From Ornithinibacillus xuwenensis (lineage in GTDB: Bacteria > Bacillota > Bacilli > Bacillales > Amphibacillaceae), in contig NZ_JBDIML010000001.1 in assembly GCF_039614845.1 (NCBI RefSeq), positions 372,001 to 436,000 of the forward strand: DNA of 64,000 nt, written 5' to 3'. Below the pieces are notes generated by a model. That model did not search any database and had not been told where the DNA came from. It saw nothing but the letters and a program-made list of their open reading frames with translations. A program made the position numbers and the translations under genes. The first letter of the stretch is position 1. Every line of letters starts with the position of its first letter. Positions 1 through 7,945 of the stretch are shown here, one piece after another.

Positions 1-224
1 ACTAAAATAAATTCTGAATACCATGTAAAACCTATAAAGAAAACAGTACAATAAGCTCCGAACAAGTACATATACATACGCTCAGATAATTTTAAGTAAC
101 TTACTGTAAGGAAAAATACCGTCTGAACTAAGAAAAGTAATGCAGTGTTTGTCATACCACCAACATAAAACATTACTGTAAATATACCTGTCCAGAAGGC
201 AAGGACTCGAAACATTCGATCCAT
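1..224 (-). CDS. yqgY: YqgY-like DUF2626 membrane protein, 3' end cut by window edge
   Basis: The minus-strand frame starts MDRMFRVLAFWTGIF and runs off the left edge after about 74 codons, so only a few C-terminal residues should be missing for this small family (about 80 residues). It is almost entirely hydrophobic, with about three membrane-spanning stretches separated by a short charged turn (LSERMY). The start is fixed by a strong AGGAGGGG site at about 231-238. I recognise it as the DUF2626/YqgY family, whose function is not known. It sits downstream of comG on the same strand, as in Bacillus subtilis. Confidence 0.85.
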   Translation of the reverse strand, partial: MDRMFRVLAFWTGIFTVMFYVGGMTNTALLFLVQTVFFLTVSYLKLSERMYMYLFGAYCTVFFIGFTWYSEFIL

Positions 225-259
225 GATTTCCCCTCCTTTTCGCTGACTTCATCAATGTT

Positions 260-288
260 ATTATATACGAGGATGTAAAGATTGTAAA
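260..288 (-). promoter_or_regulatory. sigma-A promoter of yqgY
   Basis: Read on the minus strand, -35 TTTACA (283-288) and -10 TATAAT (260-265) are separated by 17 bp. They lie about 35 bp upstream of the yqgY start, so this gene can be transcribed independently of the comG operon. No other ORF was found between 225 and 370. Confidence 0.7.
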
Positions 289-370
289 TGAAACTTATAT
301 AGAACCTGTATGAATATCAAAACAATTTGGCATTTTGTTCATTCTACATACTAGTGTGAACAAGTTTTAA

Positions 371-751
371 CTAGTTATGTGACTTAGTTGCTAAATTTAA
401 CTTTTTTGTGACAGTGTAATGATAATCTTCATTTGTAACGATGTTAAAGTGTAGCAGTAGCGTATTATCAGCCATTTGACTAATATTAATATGATTAACT
501 CCATCAGGGGATTCATACGTCGTACTTCGAAAATCTTTTTTCTGAAGAAATTCTTCCTCATAGCGTTCATATCCTATTTGAAATAGTGTTTGTGCTTTTA
601 TCTGTTCCATATGATTTGCTGTAATCCGGATATCATGGCTAAATGAAATAATACTGAAGGAGAGATGTAATAAAACTAGTGAAGTCAGTAATAATACAGA
701 GGGAAAGGTAATTCCTTTCTGATTACGGATAATAGACAATGATTTTTTCAT
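371..751 (-). CDS. comGG: Competence minor pseudopilin ComGG
   Basis: This is the last gene of the comG operon, 126 residues. The protein has a short basic N-terminus (MKKSLSIIRNQKG), a hydrophobic helix of about 20 residues, then a hydrophilic C-terminal region, as expected for a pseudopilin-like component of the DNA-uptake pseudopilus. The processing motif (KGITFPS) departs from the usual GFTLxE. ComGG is the least conserved Com pseudopilin, so the call rests on this architecture and on its position. It overlaps the end of comGF by 29 nt, which suggests translational coupling. A bulged 10-bp inverted repeat (346-380) spans its stop codon but lacks a clear U-tract. Confidence 0.8.
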   Translation of the reverse strand: MKKSLSIIRNQKGITFPSVLLLTSLVLLHLSFSIISFSHDIRITANHMEQIKAQTLFQIGYERYEEEFLQKKDFRSTTYESPDGVNHINISQMADNTLLLHFNIVTNEDYHYTVTKKLNLATKSHN

Positions 752-1139
752 ACGAATCTCCTTTTTTTGTTTGAATGTGAATTTTAAAACCGTTCAATAA
801 CGAATATACAGCAAAGCTCTTAATGTCTCTTAAATAGATTTCATGTCCTACATGATTCACCTGGCGGCGGATTAACGTACCATATTGCTCAATGGTTGCA
901 ATCTCACCATTATCTAATTCAAGATTTATTATATCCTTCCCAACGGAGTATCCATTTGCTTCTATTACTTCCCGTTGAATCAGGTTGAAAAACTGCTGAA
1001 TCGATATTTGATCGTAATAAGTATTTTGATGGAGAGCTCGTAATATGGCTAATTGGAGTGTTATACAAATGGCGATAATCGTGATTGCTATTAACGTTGT
1101 GTAAAGGGTAAAACCATTTTCATTAGTTTTGATAACCAT
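723..1139 (-). CDS. comGF: Competence minor pseudopilin ComGF
   Basis: A 138-residue protein with the prepilin-like start MVIKTNENGFTLYTTLIAI, in which the glycine before Phe is the predicted ComC cleavage point, followed by a transmembrane helix and a globular domain typical of ComGF. I chose the ATG at 1139, preceded by AGAGGT, over an in-frame ATG at 1187, because the longer form would put 16 extra residues before the conserved N-terminus. The gene overlaps comGE upstream by 17 nt and comGG downstream. It is a minor component of the type IV-like competence pseudopilus at the membrane. Confidence 0.85.
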   Translation of the reverse strand: MVIKTNENGFTLYTTLIAITIIAICITLQLAILRALHQNTYYDQISIQQFFNLIQREVIEANGYSVGKDIINLELDNGEIATIEQYGTLIRRQVNHVGHEIYLRDIKSFAVYSLLNGFKIHIQTKKGDSYEKIIVYYP

Positions 1140-1464
1140 AAAGACATACCTCTTCTGAGCGTTGTGCAATGTTATTCCACTGAGCACAGCCTTTTATAAG
1201 ACTCTCCTTGGTTAGCTTAAAGGAAAGCTTAACAGGTGTTGCTCCTATTGTTTTTTCAGAAACCTTTGGAAGAAGCGTATTATTATCCCATAGCACTAAC
1301 TGTAATTCGTCATGTAATTGATCAGTAATGATGCGCTTATCACTGTGAATTTGTTTTTCTTGTGAAATGAGTGAATATAAGGGGATCCATGCTGTGGTAA
1401 TGATGATTAGGATTGAAAGTGAAATAAGGGATTCCGTTACCGTAAATCCATTACTGTTTAACAA
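1123..1464 (-). CDS. comGE: Competence minor pseudopilin ComGE
   Basis: The protein carries a prepilin-like signal (NSNGFTVTESLISLS) with Glu at +5 after the cleavage glycine, a hydrophobic helix, and a C-terminal domain with two cysteines. No good ATG fits. The open frame reaches back to 1497, inside comGD, but alignment to the short ComGE N-terminus favours a TTG at 1464 (a GTG at 1473 is the alternative), with AAAAGGA upstream. It would overlap the end of comGD by 14 nt. Role: minor pseudopilin in DNA uptake. Identity follows from the signal and the position between comGD and comGF. Confidence 0.8.
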   Translation of the reverse strand: MLNSNGFTVTESLISLSILIIITTAWIPLYSLISQEKQIHSDKRIITDQLHDELQLVLWDNNTLLPKVSEKTIGATPVKLSFKLTKESLIKGCAQWNNIAQRSEEVCLYGYQN

Positions 1465-1879
1465 TATATCCACGTCCTTTTCCGAGCGGAAATACAATTT
1501 TATATTTCGTTCGATTTGTTTGAATCTGTATTGTACCTGCCTTTCTGATTGCCCCGTTAGAATTAAATGATATTGTATCTAATGTTCGACGATCTAAGCT
1601 CCATCCTTTTGGCAATTTTCGTATTGTTTCCTGATTTGCTGAATCAACTAGGATGTAGCTTTGTTTTTCAAGAATGATACGAACATAGTCATTGGAACCG
1701 ATTGCTTGGCTTTGAACATATAAAATATCGTACTGAAGTGTATTAAAAAAGAATTCTTCTGTTTTTTTATGATAAAGGCTGTTTATCAATGGAACACTTA
1801 AAGAAAGTATCATCAACCATATGGTAAGTACGACTAATGACTCAATAAGGGTGAATCCCTTTTGGTTAGTCGTTCTCAT
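1451..1879 (-). CDS. comGD: Competence minor pseudopilin ComGD
   Basis: A 142-residue pseudopilin with the textbook motif KGFTLIESLVVL near residue 8, followed by a hydrophobic helix and a beta-rich C-terminal domain. After cleavage by the prepilin peptidase ComC, which is not in this window, the mature protein joins the competence pseudopilus. It overlaps comGC by 14 nt, so translation is probably coupled. Length and motif match the ComGD family well. Confidence 0.9.
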   Translation of the reverse strand: MRTTNQKGFTLIESLVVLTIWLMILSLSVPLINSLYHKKTEEFFFNTLQYDILYVQSQAIGSNDYVRIILEKQSYILVDSANQETIRKLPKGWSLDRRTLDTISFNSNGAIRKAGTIQIQTNRTKYKIVFPLGKGRGYIVKQ

Positions 1880-2192
1880 GAGGGGGAGGGGAGACCTTTC
1901 CAGTGGTAGAGGAATAGCTCAGTGGAAAATTAGGATTGTTGCAATATACTTGATTCTCATAGATGTAGTTTTCTTGAACCAATTCATCAAGGTTATTAGG
2001 ATAAGAATGATTCTCTAAGTAAAATGAATCCACTTGCGTTTGAACGACAGTTACTAATGCTTCACATCCTTTCACTTGAACATCGTTACTCTTGTTACCT
2101 AAATTTGGAATAATTAATAACATTAAAATCGATACGATGAGTAGTACAATCAACATTTCAATTAAGGTAAATCCCGCTTGATTTTTACTCAT
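1866..2192 (-). CDS. comGC: Major competence pseudopilin ComGC
   Basis: A 108-residue major pseudopilin starting MSKNQAGFTLIEMLIVLLIV: a short basic leader, the cleavage glycine, Phe at +1 and Glu at +5. Two cysteines (in KGCEA and VYCNN) match the intramolecular disulfide known in ComGC. It polymerises into the pseudopilus that carries transforming DNA through the wall to ComEA. The start is supported by GGAGTGAG just upstream. It lies 12 nt after comGB on the minus strand. Confidence 0.95.
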   Translation of the reverse strand: MSKNQAGFTLIEMLIVLLIVSILMLLIIPNLGNKSNDVQVKGCEALVTVVQTQVDSFYLENHSYPNNLDELVQENYIYENQVYCNNPNFPLSYSSTTGKVSPPPHEND

Positions 2193-2204
2193 ATTCTCAC
2201 TCCT

Positions 2205-3257
2205 TTAAATGGTTTCCATATAGTGATACATTGGTAATATCAATGATAGATAGATGCAAATAATAACCAAACCTAATGCCATGAAAAATATTGGCTGAAT
2301 ATACGTAATACTTTTGAGGATCCGCTTATTTAGTTCATCAGTTAGAAATATTGCATAGATTTCTAAATCTTTTTGAAGGGTATTCGTGTTTATGTTTTTC
2401 TGAAATATTTCAGCGAGTTGAGCCTTCATCAAGGGTAGCTCAAGAACGATGTCAGCAGCATGGATTCCTTGGTTTAATCCATCTGCAATGATAGTTGCAT
2501 AATGAGATAGAATGGGGAGCTTGGTTTGTTTGGATATAATGATAAGAACATCTTTTAATGATAAGCCAGTCCTTAATAGAGAGCTCATATGTGTAGAAAA
2601 TTGGTATGAGGTATTTAGCTTTAAGAAGCTTCTGTATATTGGAATGGTCGTATAAATCTTAATCTGAGACGATATCGGAAATTTGGATTTAAATCGTTTC
2701 CACAACCATTTTGTCAATATGATAAGCAGCATCAAAGTAATGAAGGAATAGTAGATGACAGATGAAATGAAAACAGAAAAAGTTATGGCGGAAAGCTTCT
2801 GATGACTATTTTGGAACAATAGCAAAATATTCGGAATAACGGATTGTTGAATAAAGAAAAATACAAAAGAAAAAACAATTAATAAAATAATAGGATATCG
2901 GATGACTTGGGTAAGTTTTTGTTGATAACGGATTCTTTCTTCGTAGATATCCACACACTTTTTAATACTGCTTTCTAGGTCACCATATTCTTTTGCAAAG
3001 AAAAGGTATGTTGTAATGAATTCATTAAATCTTAATTTTTCTAGTGATTGATCAATACTTAAACCACTCTTTAAATCGGCGATAATAGGATTGGTTATCG
3101 TATGCAATGTTTTGTCCCATCTTAACGTCTCCAATGCAGATAATAGAGAATAACCATTAGAAAGTACTCTTGATAACCGTTGTAAAAAACGAAGTTGAAG
3201 TTGTGTGCTTACTTGTTGCTTATTTGTCTTCAAATGTATCTTTTGAAATAAACCCAT
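2205..3257 (-). CDS. comGB: Competence type II/IV assembly platform protein ComGB
   Basis: A 350-residue PilC/GspF-family inner-membrane protein that anchors pseudopilus assembly and works with the ATPase ComGA. It shows the duplicated F-domain layout: two cytoplasmic helical repeats (about 20-120 and 225-310) and three hydrophobic membrane segments (about 125-150, 170-190 and 320-345). The family motif around FLQRLSRVLSNGYSLLSALE is present at the N-terminus. It starts inside the end of comGA (38-nt overlap) behind AGAAGG. Confidence 0.93.
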   Translation of the reverse strand: MGLFQKIHLKTNKQQVSTQLQLRFLQRLSRVLSNGYSLLSALETLRWDKTLHTITNPIIADLKSGLSIDQSLEKLRFNEFITTYLFFAKEYGDLESSIKKCVDIYEERIRYQQKLTQVIRYPIILLIVFSFVFFFIQQSVIPNILLLFQNSHQKLSAITFSVFISSVIYYSFITLMLLIILTKWLWKRFKSKFPISSQIKIYTTIPIYRSFLKLNTSYQFSTHMSSLLRTGLSLKDVLIIISKQTKLPILSHYATIIADGLNQGIHAADIVLELPLMKAQLAEIFQKNINTNTLQKDLEIYAIFLTDELNKRILKSITYIQPIFFMALGLVIICIYLSLILPMYHYMETI

Positions 3258-4230
3258 AAAGGAATGCCTTCTTTCTTAAATGTTGGAAGGAATATATGCT
3301 ATTCTTCAATGCTCTTTCCTTTCCTGAAATCACATCCTCTAATAATTTGTTCTCTAGAATTTCCAGAATTGCTGCCCGTTGTTCTTTTCTAGAATAGGTG
3401 CTGAGGGGGAGCAGTTGAATGGATGATATTCCGATGAGGGATTGTTGAAGATTAGTGGGAGTTAATCCCATTTCCAATAATCGTTGAATGGTACCCTCTG
3501 TATCTTTTGCGTGAATGGTACTGAGTACGAGATGTCCAGTTAGAGAGGCTTCTAGCGCAAACCGCGCTGTTTGTTGGTCTCGTATTTCACCAACCATGAT
3601 GATGTCAGGGTCATGTCTAAGAGCGGCTTTTAAACCAGATTGGTATGTTATTCCCGCTTTTTCATTAACCTGTACCTGAAGTATGTCGTGGATATTCTTT
3701 TCGATTGGGTCTTCTAAAGTAATCGTTTGATAGGATTCTTCCTCTAATACAGATTGGAGTAACGCATATAATGTTGTCGTTTTCCCACTTCCTGTAGGGC
3801 CAGAGAATAATATTAATCCGGCTTTGTTCTTCATCCATTGTTTTACTTTTTGGAATTGCTGCTGGAAAAGAAAAAGATGTTCAAGTGATAGCGTATCATC
3901 TTGGGGTAATAGTCGAATGGCAAGACTTTCGTAGTGATTAACGGGTAAGGTTGATAAGCGGAGGGAAACGGTTTTACTTTTATGGAAATGTGTGATTATT
4001 CCGTTTTGTGGTTTTCTAATTTCACCAATATCCATTCCTGATGTAAACTTATAATAGGTAAGAAGTAATTTGTACTGTGACATGGTTAACGATTTATATA
4101 AGATTCTTGTTCCATTTACTCTTAAATAAACTTTGGTATTTGCTTTGAAGGGATAGAAGTGAATATCAGTGGCGTTGGATTTGATGGCGATAGAGAGTAA
4201 TTGTTGCGAAAGTGTTTCCGCGGGATTCAA
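3220..4230 (-). CDS. comGA: Competence secretion ATPase ComGA
   Basis: A GspE/PilB-type traffic ATPase that powers pseudopilus assembly at the cell pole. The N-terminal domain is followed by Walker A GPTGSGKT (about residue 144), an Asp box (TLEDPIE), Walker B (DPDIIMVGEIRD) and the His box (GHLVLSTIH). I chose a TTG start at 4230: GGAGGTG lies about 8 nt upstream, and the resulting N-terminus has the same length before SDIHF/TDIHF as B. subtilis ComGA. The in-frame GTG at 4239 overlaps the ribosome binding site. The C-terminus is somewhat shorter than in B. subtilis. First gene of the comG operon, normally under ComK; I could not find a convincing ComK box. Confidence 0.95.
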   Translation of the reverse strand: MNPAETLSQQLLSIAIKSNATDIHFYPFKANTKVYLRVNGTRILYKSLTMSQYKLLLTYYKFTSGMDIGEIRKPQNGIITHFHKSKTVSLRLSTLPVNHYESLAIRLLPQDDTLSLEHLFLFQQQFQKVKQWMKNKAGLILFSGPTGSGKTTTLYALLQSVLEEESYQTITLEDPIEKNIHDILQVQVNEKAGITYQSGLKAALRHDPDIIMVGEIRDQQTARFALEASLTGHLVLSTIHAKDTEGTIQRLLEMGLTPTNLQQSLIGISSIQLLPLSTYSRKEQRAAILEILENKLLEDVISGKERALKNSIYSFQHLRKKAFLYGFISKDTFEDK

Positions 4231-4289
4231 TGGATGCACACCTCCAGTACGTCAGATTATTTTGCTGCATATATCAATTCGACATCAAT

Positions 4290-4298
4290 TGCTATAAT
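4290..4298 (+). promoter_or_regulatory. Extended -10 promoter of aroK
   Basis: TGC followed by TATAAT (4293-4298) forms an extended -10 element about 43 bp before the aroK start. No good -35 is present at 17 bp, which is usual for extended -10 promoters. The AT-rich tract at 4305-4328 lies between it and the gene. Confidence 0.55.
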
Positions 4299-4340
4299 CC
4301 TTCTTAATTCTTAAAAAAATTTTAAAAAGGGTGTACCACA

Positions 4341-4871
4341 ATGACATACATATACTTCATAGGTTTTATGGGTAGTGGCAAATCAACCATTGCTAGGCTG
4401 ATAAGCCAAAGGTTAGCTATTCCTTTTATCGATATCGACAATGAAATAGAGTTCCAGCAAAAAAGAAAAATAGTGGATATTTTTCAAGAGGATGGAGAAG
4501 AGGTATTCCGTTTATATGAAACAAAGGTGTTAAAGGAAATAACGGATAAACCACTAATATCGACTGGTGGAGGGGTTGTTGAAAAAAATGAAAACATTAA
4601 TTATATGAAACAAAATGGAATCATCATTTATTTAAAGACTTCCTTTTCTGAAATAAGTAGCCGACTTGCACATGATCATTCAAGACCTTTATGGAAGGAT
4701 GATACGAATAAGCAAGCATTGTTTGACAAAAGAATTAAGCTGTATAATCAGATAGCAGATTTCATCGTCGATGGCGATAAGCTCACGCTACAGGAGCAAG
4801 TTAATGAAATCATAAAATATATTCGTATAAAGAGAATCATAAACGTCAAAGATAAACATAATTCATTGTAA
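4341..4871 (+). CDS. aroK: Shikimate kinase
   Basis: Phosphorylates shikimate with ATP, the fifth step of the shikimate pathway to chorismate, in the cytoplasm. The 176-residue protein has the P-loop GFMGSGKS (8-15), the substrate aspartate in FIDIDNEIE, the Arg in EEVFR, the STGGGVV shikimate-binding loop and the lid arginine (SRPLW). Slight C-terminal extension rich in Lys/Ile. It stands alone rather than with other aro genes, divergent from comG and 6 nt ahead of yqzE, with which it is probably cotranscribed. Confidence 0.95.
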   Translation: MTYIYFIGFMGSGKSTIARLISQRLAIPFIDIDNEIEFQQKRKIVDIFQEDGEEVFRLYETKVLKEITDKPLISTGGGVVEKNENINYMKQNGIIIYLKTSFSEISSRLAHDHSRPLWKDDTNKQALFDKRIKLYNQIADFIVDGDKLTLQEQVNEIIKYIRIKRIINVKDKHNSL

Positions 4872-4877
4872 AAAGAG

Positions 4878-5072
4878 GTGGTACAGATAAAAGGAAATGA
4901 TTATGTGAAATTTATGACACAGCAAGTTGTATCCTACATGGATTTACCGAAGGAAGAACGTAAAAAGAGAAGAACGGATATAAAGGCACAAAGAAATCAT
5001 CTTCCTATTGGAAACAGATGGTTTGGTGTTTTGCCAGTTGCTATAAAATCAATCTTTAAACGGGCAGAATAG
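4878..5072 (+). CDS. yqzE: YqzE family small protein
   Basis: A 64-residue basic protein (NDYVKFMTQQVVSYMD and WFGVLPVAIKSIFKR motifs) matching the YqzE family, which is regularly found beside comG in Bacillus; its function is unknown. A short amphipathic C-terminal helix is likely. The start is uncertain. The GTG at 4878 lies within the AAAGAGGTGG ribosome binding site itself, and the family's usual N-terminus corresponds to the codon ATA at 4887-4889, well spaced from that site. The coding region ends inside a shared bidirectional terminator. Confidence 0.85.
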   Translation: MVQIKGNDYVKFMTQQVVSYMDLPKEERKKRRTDIKAQRNHLPIGNRWFGVLPVAIKSIFKRAE

Positions 5073-5098
5073 CAGGTTTAGCATGTAGACCTGCTATT
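5068..5098. terminator. Bidirectional terminator between yqzE and yqhG
   Basis: A perfect 10-bp stem (AATAGCAGGT, 5068-5077, with ACCTGCTATT, 5089-5098) with an 11-nt loop, followed by TTTAATTT on plus and A/T-rich sequence on minus. The yqzE stop codon is inside the left arm and the yqhG stop directly abuts the right arm, so one hairpin can serve both genes. Confidence 0.85.
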
Positions 5099-5875
5099 TT
5101 AATTTCCTGTTAAATAAAAGATGCCACCATTTACTACCGAAAACTGAATCTTTGGCTGATATCGTTCTTTAATATCCTGTAATTCCTTTTCCATTTGCTC
5201 CACATCCTCATCGCGATCACCTTGATAAAAATGCTTTAGTAAGTCAACTTCTTGTTTCAGTTCCTCAATTGACTCTGCTGCCCATTGATGGTCTTGGTCT
5301 TGTATATATTGATCAATGACAGTTAATATGCGTCTGAAACCGCTATGAGGTTTTATAATAGGCGTTATCGTATAACAGTAATCAGAAATTTGCATTTGGA
5401 GATCTTTTGCATTTAAAAAATCCATCATGTCTGTTTTCATTTGTCCATTCACTAAGTTTAGTCCTAGTGAGAATATCTCATCTTTATTTCGCTTCCCAAT
5501 ATAGCTTAATTTGATATTCGTAACTAACCATGGCTGTAAGGCTGTATTCCTTACAGCATGAACAACCTCAAAGAGTTTTGTGAATTGCTCATTTTCCTTT
5601 AAATGATTTACAATTTGTTGTAAACGAGGACTACCAAAATGAATCCTTTCTCCTTTTTCCTCTGTATTATCCTGATTCGTTATTAAAGTTAACTGCATTG
5701 GGTCGCCGTTTTTCCCCATTTTTTTAACATAATGCCAGTAGAAGGGACGGTTCATTAATGCTCGGTCCATTTCTTCCGTAAGCTGAATCTTTAACACACC
5801 ATTCTGATTAGCAACATGGCAATGGTGTGCGGTAAAGTAACTTTGTAAGAAACGATTTAAATTATGGATTGCCAT
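5099..5875 (-). CDS. yqhG: YqhG family protein
   Basis: A 258-residue soluble protein of the YqhG family, always found beside the SNF2-type helicase yqhH. No catalytic motif is visible. The C-terminal third is rich in charged residues with coiled-coil character (EELKQEVDLLKHF, EQMEKELQDIKERY). Its start overlaps the end of yqhH by 14 nt, so the two are very likely translationally coupled and may act together. Function unknown; I infer only partnership with the helicase. Confidence 0.85.
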   Translation of the reverse strand: MAIHNLNRFLQSYFTAHHCHVANQNGVLKIQLTEEMDRALMNRPFYWHYVKKMGKNGDPMQLTLITNQDNTEEKGERIHFGSPRLQQIVNHLKENEQFTKLFEVVHAVRNTALQPWLVTNIKLSYIGKRNKDEIFSLGLNLVNGQMKTDMMDFLNAKDLQMQISDYCYTITPIIKPHSGFRRILTVIDQYIQDQDHQWAAESIEELKQEVDLLKHFYQGDRDEDVEQMEKELQDIKERYQPKIQFSVVNGGIFYLTGN

Positions 5876-7529
5876 ACTGGTTCTCCTCTTGTTCAGTATT
5901 CTGATGCGTACTATGAATAATGGAAGCTAAGTTATCTAGTTTAATTTTCACTTCACCTGTTGAAGACGATTCATTCATAATTGATTTCACTTCTGACTCA
6001 AAGCTATTAATATTTAACTCCGCTAAAATGTCATCTAAGTGACCGATAACCTGTTCAAATAATGCAATTTTTTCATAAAGTAGCTTCATAATATGTTCTT
6101 CAAGTGTTCCGCGAATTGCAAAGTTATGAATATGAACATCTTTTTCCTGGCCGTAACGGTGTATTCTCCCAATACGCTGTTCAAGTCGCATCGGATTCCA
6201 TGGTAAATCATAATTTATCATATGATTACAGAACTGCAAGTTAATTCCTTCGCCACCTGCTTCGGTTGCAATGAGTACCTGAGCCTTGTCTTTGAAAAGT
6301 TGCTTCATCCAATCCTTTTTTCCTGGCTTAAATCCACCACGAAATGGGACAGAACTAATACCATGTTGCTGCAAATACCATTGTAGATAAAACTGAGAAG
6401 CGCGGTACTCCGTAAATATAATGACTTTTTCTTCGCCGATATTTTGAATTAGTTCTACAACTTTTTTTGCTTTAGCGTGATGTGGAAGCTGACCGATTTT
6501 ATCTAGAATAGGCTGAAGGTATTCTTGATTATGTTGATTTTCTTCACTCGCAAACTTTTGTAACGAAAGAAAACAAGCCTCTCTCGAAGAACAAAGCTCA
6601 CGTAAAAACGTTATCTTAGAAAAAGTTGAAAATGGTTGGACCATATGATCTAACTCGTTATAAGCCTGGAGTTCCTCTGGTGTAAAGTCAATCCATACAG
6701 TATCGATATGTCGCTTAGCATTATTTAAGTCTGTATCCTTTCTTGTATTACGAACCATTACTTTTTGCACTAATTGCTTTAAATATACATCCTGATTTAT
6801 TTTCTTTCGGTCCCTGCCATATTGTTCTAAGAATGATTCATAGCTTCCTAAATGACCAGGTTTAAGAATAGAGACTAGGTTGAAAATCTCGATTAATTGA
6901 TTTTGTACAGGGGTTGCTGTTAACAGCAAGCAATACTTCTTTTTTAATGCACGGACAAAAGCATAATTTTTTGTTTTGTGATTTTTCAATTTATGTGCTT
7001 CATCAATTAATATAAAATCATAATTGATATCCAAAATTGCTTCCCGATGGGGGGATCGCTTTGCTGTATCAATCGATGTTACGATTATATCGTATTGGTC
7101 CCAAGCATAATTCTTACGATGTGCTGCAGCGGGTATAAAGAATTTTTCGTTCAATTCCTTTACCCACTGATTTACTAACGATGCTGGTACGATAATGAGT
7201 ACTTTTTTCACAAGACCACGAATCATATATTCTTTCAAAATTAATCCAGCTTCTATAGTTTTACCTAATCCAACCTCATCTGCTAAAATCGCTCTACCAT
7301 TCATTTCTTCTATCGCTTGTTTGGCGGTTTCGATTTGATGAGGTAAGAACTCCATTTGTGGTAAAAATTCTAGTGCTCTTAAACCATTAAAATCTTTTGT
7401 TATGGTAGTTAATTCAGCATCATATGCCATCTTAAATAATTCCCATGAAGAAAAAGGACCATCAAGTTCAAGCTTTTCAACTAGTTTATCGATAAAATTT
7501 GTTTCCTGAAGAATGTCTATATTATGCAT
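5862..7529 (-). CDS. yqhH: SNF2-family DEAD/DEAH ATPase (YqhH)
   Basis: A superfamily 2 ATPase of the Swi2/Snf2 (RapA-like) group, about 555 residues. Visible motifs in order: Q-like FLPHQIETA, Walker A DEVGLGKT, motif Ia, the DEAH box, motif III LLTATPVQN, then the C-terminal RecA domain with TEAGGEGINLQ and the motif VI arginines in RLEQRIGRIHR. Such proteins translocate on duplex DNA rather than unwind it. The biological role of YqhH is not established. ATGATG start; the second ATG (7529) is better spaced from AAAGGAAG. Operon with yqhG, transcribed away from the gcv operon. Confidence 0.9.
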   Translation of the reverse strand: MHNIDILQETNFIDKLVEKLELDGPFSSWELFKMAYDAELTTITKDFNGLRALEFLPQMEFLPHQIETAKQAIEEMNGRAILADEVGLGKTIEAGLILKEYMIRGLVKKVLIIVPASLVNQWVKELNEKFFIPAAAHRKNYAWDQYDIIVTSIDTAKRSPHREAILDINYDFILIDEAHKLKNHKTKNYAFVRALKKKYCLLLTATPVQNQLIEIFNLVSILKPGHLGSYESFLEQYGRDRKKINQDVYLKQLVQKVMVRNTRKDTDLNNAKRHIDTVWIDFTPEELQAYNELDHMVQPFSTFSKITFLRELCSSREACFLSLQKFASEENQHNQEYLQPILDKIGQLPHHAKAKKVVELIQNIGEEKVIIFTEYRASQFYLQWYLQQHGISSVPFRGGFKPGKKDWMKQLFKDKAQVLIATEAGGEGINLQFCNHMINYDLPWNPMRLEQRIGRIHRYGQEKDVHIHNFAIRGTLEEHIMKLLYEKIALFEQVIGHLDDILAELNINSFESEVKSIMNESSSTGEVKIKLDNLASIIHSTHQNTEQEENQYGNP

Positions 7530-7594
7530 CATATACTTCCTTTATCAATAGTTTCATAATCATAAAATATACAAGACACAATTTGATAGTTGTG

Positions 7595-7603
7595 TGGTAT
7601 AAT
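7595..7603 (+). promoter_or_regulatory. Extended -10 promoter of the gcv operon
   Basis: TGG followed by a perfect TATAAT (7598-7603), with AAGACA at 7573-7578 as a weak -35. It would start transcription near 7610, about 75 nt before the glycine riboswitch. Confidence 0.6.
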
Positions 7604-7685
7604 GAATCCGAAATATAAGTAACAAACACTATTTTGTACATAGTATAACCACAAAGTTCTAATTTCATAAAAAGCGAATGATTAC

Positions 7686-7867
7686 AAGGGGAGAGATTAC
7701 TTATCGTTTTTGACATAAGTAACGCCGAAGGAGCAAGCAAATTGTGAATCTCTCAGGCAAAAGTACTCTTGTAGGACGCAACTCTGGAGAGCGTTTACAC
7801 ATGTAAACCACCCACGAAGCACGCATTTTCGTATTTGTGAAAATGTTAAACTTTCTGGTTAAAGGAC
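7686..7867 (+). promoter_or_regulatory. Tandem glycine riboswitch (gcvT element)
   Basis: The first aptamer is canonical: GCCGAAGGAGCAAGC (7723-7737), TCTCAGGCAAAAG (7751-7763) and the closing CTCTGGAGAG (7782-7791). A second, diverged aptamer follows, with CACGAAGCACGC (7812-7823) and the typical 3' end GGTTAAAGGACAGAG (7858-7872). A terminator hairpin comes directly after. In the known family, glycine binding prevents termination and switches the glycine cleavage operon on, so excess glycine is degraded. The gap from 7533 to 7945 holds only this leader and its promoter. Confidence 0.93.
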
Positions 7868-7907
7868 AGAGATTTCCCCTAATAAAGAGGAGAAATCTCT
7901 ATTTTTA
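7868..7907 (+). terminator. Riboswitch-controlled terminator upstream of gcvT
   Basis: Stem 7868-7880 pairs with 7888-7900 (9 bp of AGAGATTTC/GAAATCTCT, one mismatch, then CCT/AGG), followed by ATTTTTAT. Its 5' arm overlaps the end of the second aptamer (GGACAGAG), which is how ligand binding can compete with terminator formation. Confidence 0.88.
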
Positions 7908-7945
7908 TGGTTAAAAATTAGAAAATTTAAAAAGGAGTGGGAATT

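Noticed and set aside
346..380. Terminator after comGG
   Set aside because: A 10-bp bulged inverted repeat overlaps the stop codon, but no U-tract follows on the minus strand.
4302..4330. ComK box upstream of comGA
   Set aside because: The AT-rich tract has A- and T-runs, but no pair of AAAA-N5-TTTT boxes at an accepted spacing could be placed with confidence.
7522..7740. 72-codon minus-strand ORF over the gcv leader
   Set aside because: It covers the glycine riboswitch and promoter on the opposite strand; the translation is Cys/Leu-rich without ribosome binding site or homology features.
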